Assembly (NCBI GenBank): GCA_021741145.1
Contig: JAIOYK010000063.1
Location: 1 to 32,049 of the forward strand
Direction: 5' to 3'
Origin: Rhodospirillum sp.
GTDB taxonomy: Bacteria; Pseudomonadota; Alphaproteobacteria; Rhodospirillales; Rhodospirillaceae
DNA: 32,049 bases
Position 1 is the first letter of the stretch. Every line of letters starts with the position of its first letter. The translations under genes and the position numbers were made by a program. This document shows positions 1 to 8,509 of this stretch, one piece after another. The notes beneath the pieces were generated by a model. That model searched no databases. It had not been told where the DNA came from and was given only the letters and a program-made list of their open reading frames with translations.

Positions 1-51
1 GTTGCCCTGGCCTACAACTGCAAGCGAATGGCGAATCTCAGCATGGCTTGA
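1..51 (+). CDS. Transposase, C-terminal end only (cut by window edge)
   Basis: Frame 1 from base 1 reads VALAYNCKRMANLSMA and then stops at TGA (49-51). The LAYN-x-KR-x-xN(L/I) pattern is typical of the last residues of DDE transposases of the IS5/IS1182-like type, where it closes the catalytic domain. Only 16 codons are visible, so the exact family cannot be fixed. The remaining sequence up to the nfeD stop (52-132) would have to contain the terminal inverted repeat of the element. A G-rich run with a GGGGC/GCCCC hairpin lies at about 60-90, but the partner end is outside the window, so no boundary can be given. The rest of the gene lies to the left, and whether the element is intact is unknown. 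Confidence 0.6.
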   Translation, partial: VALAYNCKRMANLSMA

Positions 52-132
52 GGGAGGGAGGGGGCACCGCGCCCCTTGCCCCTCCAGACCATGCCGACAG
101 CAAAGTCGCAGAAACAATGCTCAGACAGACTG

Positions 133-585
133 CTAGTCCCTGACTTCGACGCTCAGAATGCTCCCCTCGACGGCGACGATCCGAACCGGTGTCCCCTTGG
201 GCAGGTCCGGGCCGGTCACCGTCCAGGTGGAATCACCGACCCGGGCCCTGCCGCGCCCATTCGTCAAGTTCGTTTCCAGGACGCAGATGGTTCCGACCAT
301 GCTGGCCCCCCGCCGATTCAGGGTCGGGTCGCCCTCGATGGCGCCCCGGCGCTTCCACCAGATCCGCCCCCCCGCGGTGACCGCCAGGGACAGGGCGGAG
401 AACAGAAGGACCTGAATTTCCCAGGCCATCTGGCTGGCGAACAGGATCACGACCCCGACAATCGCCGCGGCGATCCCCACCCAAAGGAAGATGATCCCCG
501 GCGCGGTCAGCTCCAGACCGAGCAGCACCACGGCCAGGATCCACCAATGCCAAAACGTGGGCAGAAATCCGAGGTCGATCTCCAT
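133..585 (-). CDS. NfeD family membrane protein
   Basis: A 150-residue protein with the short NfeD layout. An N-terminal hydrophobic block (about residues 10-75) forms two or three membrane segments, with the WHWWILAVVLLGLELTAPG signature. A soluble beta-rich C-terminal domain (about 85-150, including GRGRARVGDSTWTV) matches the OB-like NfeD domain. NfeD proteins are membrane partners of stomatin-like SPFH proteins, and here the gene starts 5 bp after the stop of such a gene, so the two are almost certainly cotranscribed and work together. Known roles of the pair are membrane microdomain organisation and quality control; the sequence does not show which applies here. It is the last gene before the transposase remnant. 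The start ATG at 585 is the natural one because the hydrophobic block follows directly. Confidence 0.88.
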   Translation of the reverse strand: MEIDLGFLPTFWHWWILAVVLLGLELTAPGIIFLWVGIAAAIVGVVILFASQMAWEIQVLLFSALSLAVTAGGRIWWKRRGAIEGDPTLNRRGASMVGTICVLETNLTNGRGRARVGDSTWTVTGPDLPKGTPVRIVAVEGSILSVEVRD

Positions 586-590
586 GACGC

Positions 591-1664
591 CTAGCCCCAG
601 GGACCCGAGGATGGGGAAGGCCCGGCACCGTCGTCACCTGTCGGATCCACGCTTGGGGCGGGGGTCAGGGGGGGAGGGGGGGGCGGGGACGAAAGGGGTG
701 TCGCCCTGGGGCCCGGCGCGGCCGCCCTTCCCCCAAATCCGCTTCCGGACTGGGGACCGAAGGCCTCCTTGGCCAGTTCGGCGATGCCGCCGATGGCGCC
801 GATCACGCCCGACGCCTCCAGGGGCATGAGGATCACCTTGTGGTTCTTGGCCGAGGCCATGTCCTTCAAGGCTTCCACGTAGCTTTGGGCCACGAAGTAA
901 TTGATCGCCCGCACGTCGCCGGAGGCGATGGCCGCGCTGACCATGCTGGTGGCGCTGGCCTCGGCCTGGGCCTGCCGTTCCCGAGCCTCGGCGTCGCGGA
1001 AGGCGGCTTCCCGGCGGCCCTCGGCCTCCAGAATGGCGGCCTGTTTGGCGCCCTCGGCCTTCAGGACTTCCGCGGCCCTCGACCCCTCGGCCTCCAGAAT
1101 CTGCGCGCGCTTCAAGCGTTCGGCCTTCATCTGACGCCCCATCGCCTCCACCAGATCCCGGGGCGGAGAGATATTCTTGATCTCGATGCGCGTGACCTTG
1201 ATCCCCCAGGGATTGGTGGCCTCATCGACAACCATGAGAAGACTGGCGTTGATCTTGTCCCGCTGGGAGAGGAGTTCATCCAAGTCCAGGGAGCCCATGA
1301 CCGTCCGGATATTGGTCATGGTCAGGTTGAGGGTGGCCAGCTCGAGCTGACGCACCTCGTAGGCGGCCCGTTTGGCGTCGAGCACCTGAAAGAACACCAC
1401 CCCGTCGACCTCGACCATGGCGTTGTCCTTGGTGATGATCTCCTGGCTGGGTACGTCCAGGACCTGCTCCATCATGTTCATCTTGGCCCCGATCTGGTCG
1501 ACGAAGGGGACGATGACATTCAGGCCCGGAGTCAGGGTACGGGTGTACTGGCCGAACCGTTCCAAGGTGTATTCCCATCCCTGGGGCACGATGCGCACCC
1601 CCAAGAGCAGGACGAGCAACACCAACACCAAAATGGCGATGGCGAGGATGGCGAGTGCACTCAT
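591..1664 (-). CDS. SPFH/stomatin-like (band 7) protein, QmcA-type
   Basis: 357 residues. One N-terminal membrane anchor (about 3-24) is followed by the SPFH entry [37 protein letters not shown]. The band 7 domain (about 25-180) includes the typical [12 protein letters not shown] and [14 protein letters not shown] segments. A long Ala/Glu/Arg-rich coiled coil spans about 180-250, and an oligomerisation region ends near 310. The tail (about 315-357) is unusually rich in Pro, Gly and Ser with a run of six prolines; this is seen in the sequence and is probably a flexible extension. SPFH proteins assemble into large membrane-bound rings with NfeD or protease partners, and the neighbouring nfeD supports that. 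The gene lies 82 bp downstream of the beta-lactamase stop, so it may have its own promoter. Confidence 0.9.
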   Translation of the reverse strand: MSALAILAIAILVLVLLVLLLGVRIVPQGWEYTLERFGQYTRTLTPGLNVIVPFVDQIGAKMNMMEQVLDVPSQEIITKDNAMVEVDGVVFFQVLDAKRAAYEVRQLELATLNLTMTNIRTVMGSLDLDELLSQRDKINASLLMVVDEATNPWGIKVTRIEIKNISPPRDLVEAMGRQMKAERLKRAQILEAEGSRAAEVLKAEGAKQAAILEAEGRREAAFRDAEARERQAQAEASATSMVSAAIASGDVRAINYFVAQSYVEALKDMASAKNHKVILMPLEASGVIGAIGGIAELAKEAFGPQSGSGFGGRAAAPGPRATPLSSPPPPPPLTPAPSVDPTGDDGAGPSPSSGPWG

Positions 1665-1746
1665 GACCGGAGCCTCCGAGGGACAGGGATCGGTAGTCTA
1701 GCCAATCGAAGGGATTCCGCACAGTGACGATGCTCATAAAGCAGGG

Positions 1747-2583
1747 TCACGGACCATCCGCGTCCGAGAACAGGTCCTTCAGAACGGCGTCCCGAGCCCG
1801 GGGACCGGAGGGGCGGGCCTGTTTTCCGTTATCCTGGGTGAGTCGCGCGAAAACGACCGTTCGCCCCTCCCGCTCGGCCCAGCCGACAAACCATCCGTAG
1901 GCATGGCCAAACTGGAGCGTTCCATCCGGATTCCGGGGCAAGCCGGACCCTGTCTTGCCATGGATCCACCAGCCACTCGGCCGCGTACCAAGGTCGGTGA
2001 TCCGCGCCGTCATGTCGTAGGCCCTGTCACCCAGAGGCAGGGTCCGGCCCACGACCGCGCGGAGAAACGCGACCTGTTCCATGGGGGAGATCTTCAAGGA
2101 GGAACTTAGCCAAGCGGTGGTCAGCCCATTGTCCTTTCCGGGATCCCCGGACAGGTTCCGATTGCCGTAATGGAAGGTGTCCACGTAGGCCTGGACACGG
2201 TCGCGGCCAAGGGTTTCCATAATACGTTGGGAATACCAGACCACGGATTCCCGGATCCATCGGGCCGGGCCGGTCGGCTGGCGCCAGGACTCCCGCCAAT
2301 CCACATAGCCCTCCTTGAAGGGCAGTTCGGGCGCGGCCTCATCCTTGAGGAAACCCGCGTCATACCCCATCAAGGCGATGGCGATCTTGACGGTGGAGGC
2401 CGAGGTCACCCGCCCCTCGCAGCCCTCCCCTTCCTTACGGATCACGGCACCGCTTTCCGCCTCGACCGCCACCGTGCAAAGCACCGTCGACTCCGCGGCG
2501 CCCGCCCCGCGTCCAAGGAATGTGAGCACCGACAGGACGAGGGCCAGCCCCCAGACGACAGCCCGCATCCTTCCCCACCTCAT
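1747..2583 (-). CDS. Class D (OXA-type) beta-lactamase
   Basis: 278 residues with a hydrophobic N-terminal export signal (about 8-30, probable cleavage near AGAA). All class D landmarks are present: the active-site serine motif S63-T-V-K66, the S113-V-V motif, Y139-G-N, a W158-L-x-S-S-L-K-I-S segment that carries the tryptophan stabilising the carbamylated lysine, and K210-T-G followed by WFVGWAE. The family hydrolyses beta-lactams by an acyl-serine mechanism in the periplasm; length is normal, so the gene looks intact. Its ATG overlaps the nudK stop by four bases (ATGA), so the two are translationally coupled. A stand-alone chromosomal position with no integron or IS next to it suggests an intrinsic gene. 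The spectrum of activity cannot be read from sequence alone. Confidence 0.87.
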   Translation of the reverse strand: MRWGRMRAVVWGLALVLSVLTFLGRGAGAAESTVLCTVAVEAESGAVIRKEGEGCEGRVTSASTVKIAIALMGYDAGFLKDEAAPELPFKEGYVDWRESWRQPTGPARWIRESVVWYSQRIMETLGRDRVQAYVDTFHYGNRNLSGDPGKDNGLTTAWLSSSLKISPMEQVAFLRAVVGRTLPLGDRAYDMTARITDLGTRPSGWWIHGKTGSGLPRNPDGTLQFGHAYGWFVGWAEREGRTVVFARLTQDNGKQARPSGPRARDAVLKDLFSDADGP

Positions 2584-3194
2584 GGAGCAACCGGCTCACA
2601 GAGGCCCTTCAGAGCCGCGTGTTGCAACAGCATGATGGTCTTGCCATCGCGGATCTCGCCCCGCTCCACCTTGGCGAGGGCTTCGCTCAATGGGATCTCC
2701 AGGACCGTGATATCCTCGCCCTCGTCTAACCGGCCACCACCCGCGCCGAGCCGCATGTCCGACGAGTAAGGGGCGACGAAAAAATGCAACCGCTCGGTGA
2801 CGGATCCGGGGCTCATATAGGCCTCCCACAGCAGTTGCACGGCGCCGACACGCACCCCTGTTTCTTCTTCGGCCTCGGCGCGGATTGCCGACTCGGGATC
2901 TCGGAAATCGAGAAGGCCCGCGCAGGTCTCGATCAGGTCCGCGTCCCCACCGGCCATGTGCACGGGCAAGCGGAATTGACGGGTGAGGATGACCGTGCCC
3001 TTGTCCCGGTTGTACAGCAGAATGGTCGCGCCATGGCCCCGGTCATAGGTTTCCCGGGACAGGCGCTGGACCGTCCCATCCCTCCGCCGGTAGTCGATCT
3101 CGTATTTGGTTAGAACCCCCCAGTCATCGGACAGGGTCTCGCGGGAGAGGATCTGGACCCGCTCTCGCGGTTCGACATCGGTGGCCATGGACAC
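2580..3194 (-). CDS. nudK: NUDIX hydrolase, NudK (GDP-mannose pyrophosphatase) type
   Basis: 204 residues. The Nudix box appears as G-LLDFRDPESAIRAEAEEETG, about residues 91-112. It has the slightly longer G-to-E spacing seen in NudK proteins, with the REUxEE-equivalent AEAEEETG intact. The N-terminal beta region (YEIDYRRRDGTVQRLSRETYDRG) and QFRLPV also fit the NudK/ADP-sugar pyrophosphatase group. These enzymes cleave nucleoside diphosphate sugars to a nucleotide and a sugar phosphate in the cytoplasm. The start is read as GTG at 3194 because AAGGAG lies five bases before it; the in-frame ATG two codons downstream would have an 11-base spacing. The stop overlaps the beta-lactamase start, so the pair forms a transcription unit. 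ADP-ribose pyrophosphatase activity is the main alternative. Confidence 0.83.
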   Translation of the reverse strand: MSMATDVEPRERVQILSRETLSDDWGVLTKYEIDYRRRDGTVQRLSRETYDRGHGATILLYNRDKGTVILTRQFRLPVHMAGGDADLIETCAGLLDFRDPESAIRAEAEEETGVRVGAVQLLWEAYMSPGSVTERLHFFVAPYSSDMRLGAGGGRLDEGEDITVLEIPLSEALAKVERGEIRDGKTIMLLQHAALKGLCEPVAP

Positions 3195-3258
3195 CTAATC
3201 TCCTTAGTGTTTGAAAACATATCCAACGGGCCGATGGTCGGCGTCCTGCTCCCAGGGT

Positions 3259-4395
3259 TCAGGGCCGGGGTAGCAGGCTCCCATCGGCATCCTCCCCGCC
3301 CCCAAATTCGACCTCCTCGATGCGGTCGCCCCGGCGGGCGATCTTTTCCGTGGAAATCTGTATCTGACGAACATCCTCCACCGCCTGACCGAAGTGGCGG
3401 GCCAGATTGCCCACCCGCTCATCCAGGCGACCCACATCCTCGACCAGGGCCCGTGTTTCCTTGCGGATAATTCCGGCCATCTCGGTCATGCGGGCGTCCT
3501 TCAGAATGGCGCGCACGGTATTGAGGGTCGCCATCAGGGTCGTCGGCGAGACGATCCACACCCGCCGCCGGAAAGCCTCGTTCACCACCTGGGGAAAGCT
3601 GGCGTGGAGTTCGGCGTAGACGGCTTCGGCTGGCAGGAACATCAGGGCGGAATCCGCCGTCTCCTCGGCGATAATGTACCTGTCGGCGATGTCCTTCACA
3701 TGCTTCAGCACATCCGCGGCGAAGGCCTTGCCCGCGCGCTGTCGCTCCACCTCGTCCCGGGCGTTGCGCAGGGCGCGGAAGGATTCCAGGGGATATTTGG
3801 CGTCAACGGCGATCAAACCGGGCGGATTGGGCAGGTTCAGCACGCAATCGGCGATGCGCCCATTCCCCAACCGGACCTGAAAGCGGTAGGCATTGGGCGG
3901 CAGGACGTCCCGGACCAGATCCTCCATCTGAGTCTGGCCAAGCGCCCCCCGGGCCTGTTTGTTGGATAGGATATCCTCCAACCCCGCCATCTGTTGGGAC
4001 AGGTCGGTGATGGTCTTCTGGGCCGCGTCGATGGTGGCCAGCCGGGCCCGAAGGTCCTGCATGGTCTCCGCCTGCCGGTCCGAGGACCGTTGCAGCCCCT
4101 CCCCCAAGCGGCGGGTCAGGTCGGAGATCCGCTCCTCCAGGACCCGGGTGACCTGCCGTTCCTGGGCCTGGAGGCGTTCGCTCACCAAATTGGCGGTCAC
4201 CGCTTGGCTCTCCGCCAATTGCCCCAACCGCCCGGCCAGTTGGTCGAGCCGGGGATCCCGCCGCCCGCTCCCCCGGGCAAGCACCAGGACCAGCGCCACC
4301 ACGCCCACCAGCACCGCCAAAAGGGCCACCAGAAGGGGCGCGGCCTCCGGAGAGAGCAGGCGCTCCATCAGCTCCTGGGGCAGGGTTTGGGACAT
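3259..4395 (-). CDS. rmuC: DNA recombination protein RmuC homolog
   Basis: 378 residues. One N-terminal membrane segment (about 18-40) is followed by a long coiled coil (about 45-140) and the RmuC domain (about 145-350), with GALGQTQMEDLVRDVLPPN, the nuclease-like core (DCVLNLPNPPGLIAVDAKYPLESF) and FLPAEAVYAEL. RmuC limits rearrangement at short inverted repeats in E. coli and belongs to the restriction-endonuclease-like fold; its biochemical activity is not well established. The gene starts 12 bp after the stop of the nucleoside transporter, so the two are probably cotranscribed. In many alphaproteobacteria rmuC lies beside def-fmt-truA; here the transporter sits between them. The short C-terminal tail EFGGGEDADGSLLPRP is not conserved in type. 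Confidence 0.9.
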   Translation of the reverse strand: MSQTLPQELMERLLSPEAAPLLVALLAVLVGVVALVLVLARGSGRRDPRLDQLAGRLGQLAESQAVTANLVSERLQAQERQVTRVLEERISDLTRRLGEGLQRSSDRQAETMQDLRARLATIDAAQKTITDLSQQMAGLEDILSNKQARGALGQTQMEDLVRDVLPPNAYRFQVRLGNGRIADCVLNLPNPPGLIAVDAKYPLESFRALRNARDEVERQRAGKAFAADVLKHVKDIADRYIIAEETADSALMFLPAEAVYAELHASFPQVVNEAFRRRVWIVSPTTLMATLNTVRAILKDARMTEMAGIIRKETRALVEDVGRLDERVGNLARHFGQAVEDVRQIQISTEKIARRGDRIEEVEFGGGEDADGSLLPRP

Positions 4396-4407
4396 GACTT
4401 GGCACGC

Positions 4408-5655
4408 CTACCAGACGAGGAGGCCGACAACGGCCCCCGTCATGCAGGTGGCGATGGTCCCCGACAAGATCGATTTGCCGGACAGCGCGACGATTTCCTT
4501 GCGGCGCTCCGGCGCGATGGCGATCAAACCGCCAATCATGATCCCCAAGGAGCCCATGTTGGCGAAGCCACAGAGCGCATAGGTGAGGATCATGGACGAC
4601 CGGGGCGAGAGGCTCCCTTCCGGGAGTTTGGACAGGTTCAGATAGGCGATGAACTCGTTCAGGATGGTCTTGACCCCCATCAGGGTTCCCGCGGTCTGGG
4701 CCTCCGCCCAGGGGATCCCCATCAGCCAGCAGACCGGCGCCATGATCCAGCCCAGCATCCGCTCCAGGGTCAGGGGCGCCCCGGCGATGTCCGGCAGGAC
4801 CCCCAACATGGAATTGACCAGGGCCACCAGGGCCACCATGACCAGCAGCAGGGCGACGACATTGATGAACAACTGGACGCCCTGCATGGTGCCGATGGTG
4901 ATCGCCTCCATGGAATTATGGGCTTCCGGCGGGGGCAACGCGAAGGTGCCTTCCGTCCCCTGCTCACCGGGCACCATGATCAAGGCGACGATAATCGCCG
5001 CGGGGGCGGAGATCAGCGAGGCCGTGAGGATCTGCCCCAGGGGATTGTCGACGATCCCGGTGAGGAAGGTGGCATAGATCACCATGACCGTCCCGGCGAT
5101 CGTCGCCATGCCACAGGTCATCACCACGAAAAGCTCGGACCGGGAGAGAGACTTGATGTAGGGCCGCACGAACAGCGGCGCCTCCACCATGCCCACGAAG
5201 ATATTCGCCGCGGCCCCCACGCCCACGGCACCGCCGACGCCCAGGGTCTTTTCCAGGGCCTTGGAAAACAGCTTCACGATGAAGGGCAGGACACCCCAAT
5301 AGAACAGCAGGGCCGACAGGGCACTCATGACGATCAGGATCGGCAGCGCCTGAAAGGAAAGAATGAAGTCCGCGCCAGGATAGGGCGGGTCGAAAGGCGT
5401 GTCCCCTCCGCCCAGATATCCGAAGACAAAGCTTGTGCCCGCCTTGGTCGCGTCCCGCAAGGCCAGAACCGCGTCGTTCAGCAGAACGAAGAAGGACTGA
5501 ATCGGCGGAACTTTCAGCAGCAGAAGAGCCAAGGCGATCTGGAAGACCACACCCACCCCGACCGCCCGCCAAGGCACCTGACCCCGTCCCTCGCTGATTC
5601 CCCAGCAAAAGAGGATGAATACGCCCAAGCCCAGAAGGCTTTGCCCAATTTCCAT
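4408..5655 (-). CDS. Concentrative nucleoside transporter (CNT/NupC family)
   Basis: 415 residues from the chosen start, highly hydrophobic with about ten membrane segments. Family signatures include an N-terminal LLGLGVFILFCWGISEGR helix, the NIFVGMVEAPLFVRPYI region, SRSELFVVMTCGMATIAGTVM, and the C-terminal LTYALCGFANMGSLGIMIGG. CNT proteins import nucleosides by Na+ or H+ symport across the inner membrane. An upstream in-frame start would add MPYGACCLGFREPLGGRC, which is not hydrophobic. The ATG at 5655 is preferred because the first membrane helix follows at once and a G-rich ribosome binding stretch lies about 5-12 bases before it. The gene is divergent from def and is followed 12 bp later by rmuC. 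Confidence 0.88.
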   Translation of the reverse strand: MEIGQSLLGLGVFILFCWGISEGRGQVPWRAVGVGVVFQIALALLLLKVPPIQSFFVLLNDAVLALRDATKAGTSFVFGYLGGGDTPFDPPYPGADFILSFQALPILIVMSALSALLFYWGVLPFIVKLFSKALEKTLGVGGAVGVGAAANIFVGMVEAPLFVRPYIKSLSRSELFVVMTCGMATIAGTVMVIYATFLTGIVDNPLGQILTASLISAPAAIIVALIMVPGEQGTEGTFALPPPEAHNSMEAITIGTMQGVQLFINVVALLLVMVALVALVNSMLGVLPDIAGAPLTLERMLGWIMAPVCWLMGIPWAEAQTAGTLMGVKTILNEFIAYLNLSKLPEGSLSPRSSMILTYALCGFANMGSLGIMIGGLIAIAPERRKEIVALSGKSILSGTIATCMTGAVVGLLVW

Positions 5656-5738
5656 GCACCGCCCCCCCAGAGGTTCCCGAAAACCCAAACAACAGGCACC
5701 ATACGGCACGGGGCAAACCCTGGAAAGCCTTCCAATGC

Positions 5739-5767
5739 TTGACGGTTTCGTTGCCGCGGCTTATGTG
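5739..5767 (+). promoter_or_regulatory. Probable sigma-70 promoter for def-fmt-truA
   Basis: TTGACG at 5739-5744 is followed by a 17-base spacer and TATGTG at 5762-5767, leaving about 50 bases to the def ATG. The -35 is good and the -10 is weak. It is the best match in the divergent nupC-def gap; the nupC promoter could not be placed with confidence. Confidence 0.45.
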
Positions 5768-5824
5768 GGTCTTAAGGCGAACGAAACCAGAAACCATACA
5801 AACTATACGGAAAGGGTGGGCGAC

Positions 5825-6343
5825 ATGGCCCTGCTCCCCATTATCACGGCGCCCGACCCGCGTCTGAAGCAGAAATGCAAATCCGTCGAGGCCGTGGACA
5901 CCGAGATCGTCCAGTTGATGGATGACATGCTGGAGACCATGTATGACGCCCCGGGCATCGGCTTGGCCGCGCCCCAGGTGGGCGTGCTCAAACGCGTGAT
6001 CGTCGTCGACGTGGCCCGGGAAGGGGAACCACCCCGCCCCCTCTGCCTCGCGAATCCGGAAATCCTCTGGGAATCCGAGGACACCAAATCCTATGACGAG
6101 GGCTGTCTCTCCGTGCCCGAGCAGTACGACACCGTGGTCCGGCCGGATCGAGTCAAGGTGCGTTACCTGGACCGCGAGAACACGCGCAAGGAGATCGAGA
6201 CCGACGGCCTGTTGTCCGTGGTCCTGCAACATGAAATCGACCACCTGGACGGAATCCTGTTCGTGGATTACCTGTCCTCGTTGAAGCGCAACATGATCCT
6301 GCGCAAGGTCCGCAAAATGAAGAAGCCAGGGGTCGACGCGTGA
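5825..6343 (+). CDS. def: Peptide deformylase
   Basis: 172 residues, the usual bacterial size. All three deformylase motifs are intact: [10 protein letters not shown] (44-53), EGCLSVP (92-98, metal ligand Cys94) and QHEIDHLDG (135-143, metal ligands His136 and His140 with catalytic Glu137). The enzyme removes the formyl group from the N-terminal methionine of nascent proteins at the ribosome exit, the reverse need of what Fmt creates. The reading frame is open further upstream, but the conserved start [15 protein letters not shown] and GGAAAGGG about 10 bases before it (around 5810-5816) fix the ATG at 5825. Its stop overlaps the fmt start by GTGA, so the two are translationally coupled. Confidence 0.97.
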   Translation: MALLPIITAPDPRLKQKCKSVEAVDTEIVQLMDDMLETMYDAPGIGLAAPQVGVLKRVIVVDVAREGEPPRPLCLANPEILWESEDTKSYDEGCLSVPEQYDTVVRPDRVKVRYLDRENTRKEIETDGLLSVVLQHEIDHLDGILFVDYLSSLKRNMILRKVRKMKKPGVDA

Positions 6344-7263
6344 CTCTCAAGGTCATTTTCATGGGCACGCCGGATTTTTCGACGCCCATTCTCCAGACCC
6401 TGAACGCCCACCCCGCCTTCGACGTCATCCACGTCTATTGCCAGCCCCCCCGCGCCGCGGGCCGGGGTAAAAAGCCTCGCCCCACCCCGGTCCACCAGAC
6501 CGCGGAGGCCCTGGGGATCCCCGTCTCCCACCCCGAGCGCCTGAAAGAGCCGGAGGAACAGGAAACATTCGCCGCGCTCGGCGCGGACGTGGCGGTGGTC
6601 GCCGCCTATGGTCTGATCCTGCCCAAGGCGGTCCTCGACGCGCCGCGCCTGGGCTGTGTGAACGTCCATGCATCCCTGTTGCCCCGCTGGCGGGGCGCCG
6701 CCCCCATCCAACGGGCCATCATGGCCGGAGACAGGGAAACCGGCGTCACCATCATGCAAATGGACGTGGGCCTGGATACGGGCGACATGCTTCTGGAGGA
6801 GCGGCTGCCCATCACCGGAGAAACCACCGCGGAAACCCTCCATGACGCCCTCTCCGCCCTGGGCGCCAAGCTCATCGTCCCCGCCCTTCTGGGCCTGACC
6901 GATGGCTCCCTTGTTCCTCGTCCCCAGCCCGAGGAGGGCGTCACCTACGCCGCCAAAATCAACAAGGCCGAGGCCCGCTTGGACTGGACCCGGCCCGCGC
7001 CGGAACTGGACTGCCACGCCCGGGGGCTCGCCCCCTTCCCGGGTGCCTGGTTCGAGCATGGCGGGGAACGCATCAAGGTCCTGATGTGCGCCGCCGAGAC
7101 CGGATCCGGCGAACCGGGTGTGCTTCTGGACGATGCCCTTCTGGTGGCCTGTGGCGCGGGTGCCTTGCGTCTGCGGACCGTCCAGCGCCCGGGCAAGGGT
7201 CCCTTGGACGCGGAGGCTTTTCTGCGCGGCTACGCCCTGCCCACCGGTACGCGGCTGAGCTGA
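6340..7263 (+). CDS. fmt: Methionyl-tRNA formyltransferase
   Basis: 307 residues with a GTG start that overlaps the def stop (GTGA). The N-terminal formyltransferase domain (about 1-190) carries the catalytic Asn108 and His110 in [20 protein letters not shown], and Asp146 in [10 protein letters not shown], the folate-dependent transferase triad. The C-terminal OB-like tRNA-binding domain runs from about 205 to 300. It transfers a formyl group from 10-formyl-tetrahydrofolate to initiator Met-tRNA, making fMet for translation initiation. It lies between def and truA, four bases before truA, in the cluster order common in alphaproteobacteria. No oddity was seen. Confidence 0.97.
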   Translation: MTLKVIFMGTPDFSTPILQTLNAHPAFDVIHVYCQPPRAAGRGKKPRPTPVHQTAEALGIPVSHPERLKEPEEQETFAALGADVAVVAAYGLILPKAVLDAPRLGCVNVHASLLPRWRGAAPIQRAIMAGDRETGVTIMQMDVGLDTGDMLLEERLPITGETTAETLHDALSALGAKLIVPALLGLTDGSLVPRPQPEEGVTYAAKINKAEARLDWTRPAPELDCHARGLAPFPGAWFEHGGERIKVLMCAAETGSGEPGVLLDDALLVACGAGALRLRTVQRPGKGPLDAEAFLRGYALPTGTRLS

Positions 7264-7267
7264 CCCC

Positions 7268-8020
7268 ATGCCCCGCTATCGCCTGACCGTGGAATACGAC
7301 GGCGGCCCCTATGTGGGCTGGCAAAGGCAACTCAACGGCCCCAGTATCCAGCAATCCCTGGAGGAGGCCGCCTTCAAGCTCTGCGGTCAGGACACCCGGG
7401 TCCAGGGGTCGGGGCGGACCGACAGCGGTGTGCATGCCCTGGCCCAGGTGGCCCATCTGGACCTGCCCAAGGACTATGGCGCGGACACGGTCCTGAAAGC
7501 CCTGAACGCCCACCTCCGCCCCCAACCCATCAGCATCCGCGCGGTCCGGGAGGTTCCCGACGACTTCCACGCCCGCTTTTCCGCTGTCGAGCGGTCCTAT
7601 ATCTACCGCATCCTCACCCATCCGGCCCATCCAGCCCTGGAGGAGGGGCGGGTCTGGTGGTTGACCAAGCCGCTGGACGCCAAGGCCATGCATACCGCGG
7701 CCCAAGTCCTGGTGGGTCAGCATGACTTCACAAGTTTTCGTGCCGCGGAATGCCAATCGGACAGCCCCGTGAAAACCCTGTCGGAACTCACGGTTACCCG
7801 CGTGGAAGACGAGGTTCGGATCTTTGCCCGGGCCCGCTCCTTCCTACACCACCAGGTCCGCAATTTCGTGGGAACGCTGGCCATGGTGGGCGACGGGCGC
7901 TGGACGACGGAGGATGTGAAGACCGTGCTCGCGGCCCGGGACCGGGCCATGGCTGGTCCCACCGCCCCCCCCCAGGGGCTCTATTTTCTCTCCGCCCGCT
8001 ATCCGGGAGATACCCCATGA
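7268..8020 (+). CDS. truA: tRNA pseudouridine(38-40) synthase TruA
   Basis: 250 residues. The catalytic segment QGSGRTDSGVHALAQ (46-60) has the invariant Asp52. The typical start YRLTVEYDGGPYVGWQRQ, the middle DDFHARFSAVERSYIYRI and the C-terminal SFLHHQVRNFVGTLAMVGDG are present. TruA converts uridines 38-40 of the anticodon stem-loop in many tRNAs to pseudouridine. It starts four bases after fmt, and its stop overlaps the start of the small multidrug transporter gene by ATGA, so that gene is probably translated from the same message. Confidence 0.96.
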   Translation: MPRYRLTVEYDGGPYVGWQRQLNGPSIQQSLEEAAFKLCGQDTRVQGSGRTDSGVHALAQVAHLDLPKDYGADTVLKALNAHLRPQPISIRAVREVPDDFHARFSAVERSYIYRILTHPAHPALEEGRVWWLTKPLDAKAMHTAAQVLVGQHDFTSFRAAECQSDSPVKTLSELTVTRVEDEVRIFARARSFLHHQVRNFVGTLAMVGDGRWTTEDVKTVLAARDRAMAGPTAPPQGLYFLSARYPGDTP

Positions 8021-8340
8021 CCACCTGGCTGATCCTTGGCGCCGCCATCGTCTTCGAAGTCATTGGCACGACGGCCATGAAATACGCCGAGGGCTTTACC
8101 CGCCTGTGGCCCTCCGTGGCGCTGGTGGTTTTCTACGCCGTCAGCTTTTATCTGCTGACCCTGAGCCTGAAACGCCTGGAGGTCTCCGTCGCCTATGCCA
8201 TCTGGTCGGGCGCGGGTACGGTCCTGATCACCGTGATCGGCGTTGTTCTGTTCAAGGAGCCCGCGACGGCTCTGAAACTCCTCTTCATCGGCATGATTAT
8301 CACAGGCGTGGTGGGCCTGAACATGATCACCAAGCACTGA
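8017..8340 (+). CDS. Small multidrug resistance (SMR/EmrE-type) transporter
   Basis: 107 residues with four membrane helices, the standard SMR length. The essential membrane glutamate is Glu14 (AAIVFEVIGTTAMKYAEGFTRLWPS), the feature that couples proton and cation exchange in EmrE. The third helix contains VAYAIWSGAGTVLITVIGVVLFKE, the signature of the EmrE rather than the Gdx/SugE branch, although the branch call is tentative. SMR proteins work as antiparallel dimers in the inner membrane and export cationic compounds. The start overlaps the truA stop (ATGA). A strong intrinsic terminator 55 bases downstream ends the operon. Confidence 0.9.
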   Translation: MTTWLILGAAIVFEVIGTTAMKYAEGFTRLWPSVALVVFYAVSFYLLTLSLKRLEVSVAYAIWSGAGTVLITVIGVVLFKEPATALKLLFIGMIITGVVGLNMITKH

Positions 8341-8394
8341 TTATGACAGGAACAAGGAATTCTTGAGTAGTCATCCGTGAAAAAGAGCGTTGTG

Positions 8395-8428
8395 AGTCGT
8401 TTCAAGCTTGGGAATGAAGCGACTTTTT
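8395..8428 (+). terminator. Intrinsic terminator of the def-fmt-truA-smr operon
   Basis: A 10-bp stem (AGTCGTTTCA at 8395-8404 with TGAAGCGACT at 8415-8424, one G-T type pair) has a 10-base loop and runs straight into a T tract (8424-8428). The orientation fits the plus-strand operon. Read on the minus strand, the T run is displaced, so it probably does not serve the amidase operon as well. The rest of the 8341-8509 gap shows no gene. Confidence 0.8.
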
Positions 8429-8509
8429 CGTGCCGAGCCTATTCGACTCCCTCCTCGCCGAGGCCATGGCCCAGGGCAAAACGCGACGGATGAGGGGGCC
8501 TAGAGCACC

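Noticed and set aside
3994-5742. Long plus-strand open frame opposite rmuC and the nucleoside transporter gene
   Set aside because: The translation is a Gln/Asp/His/Gly-rich shadow of two well-supported genes on the other strand.
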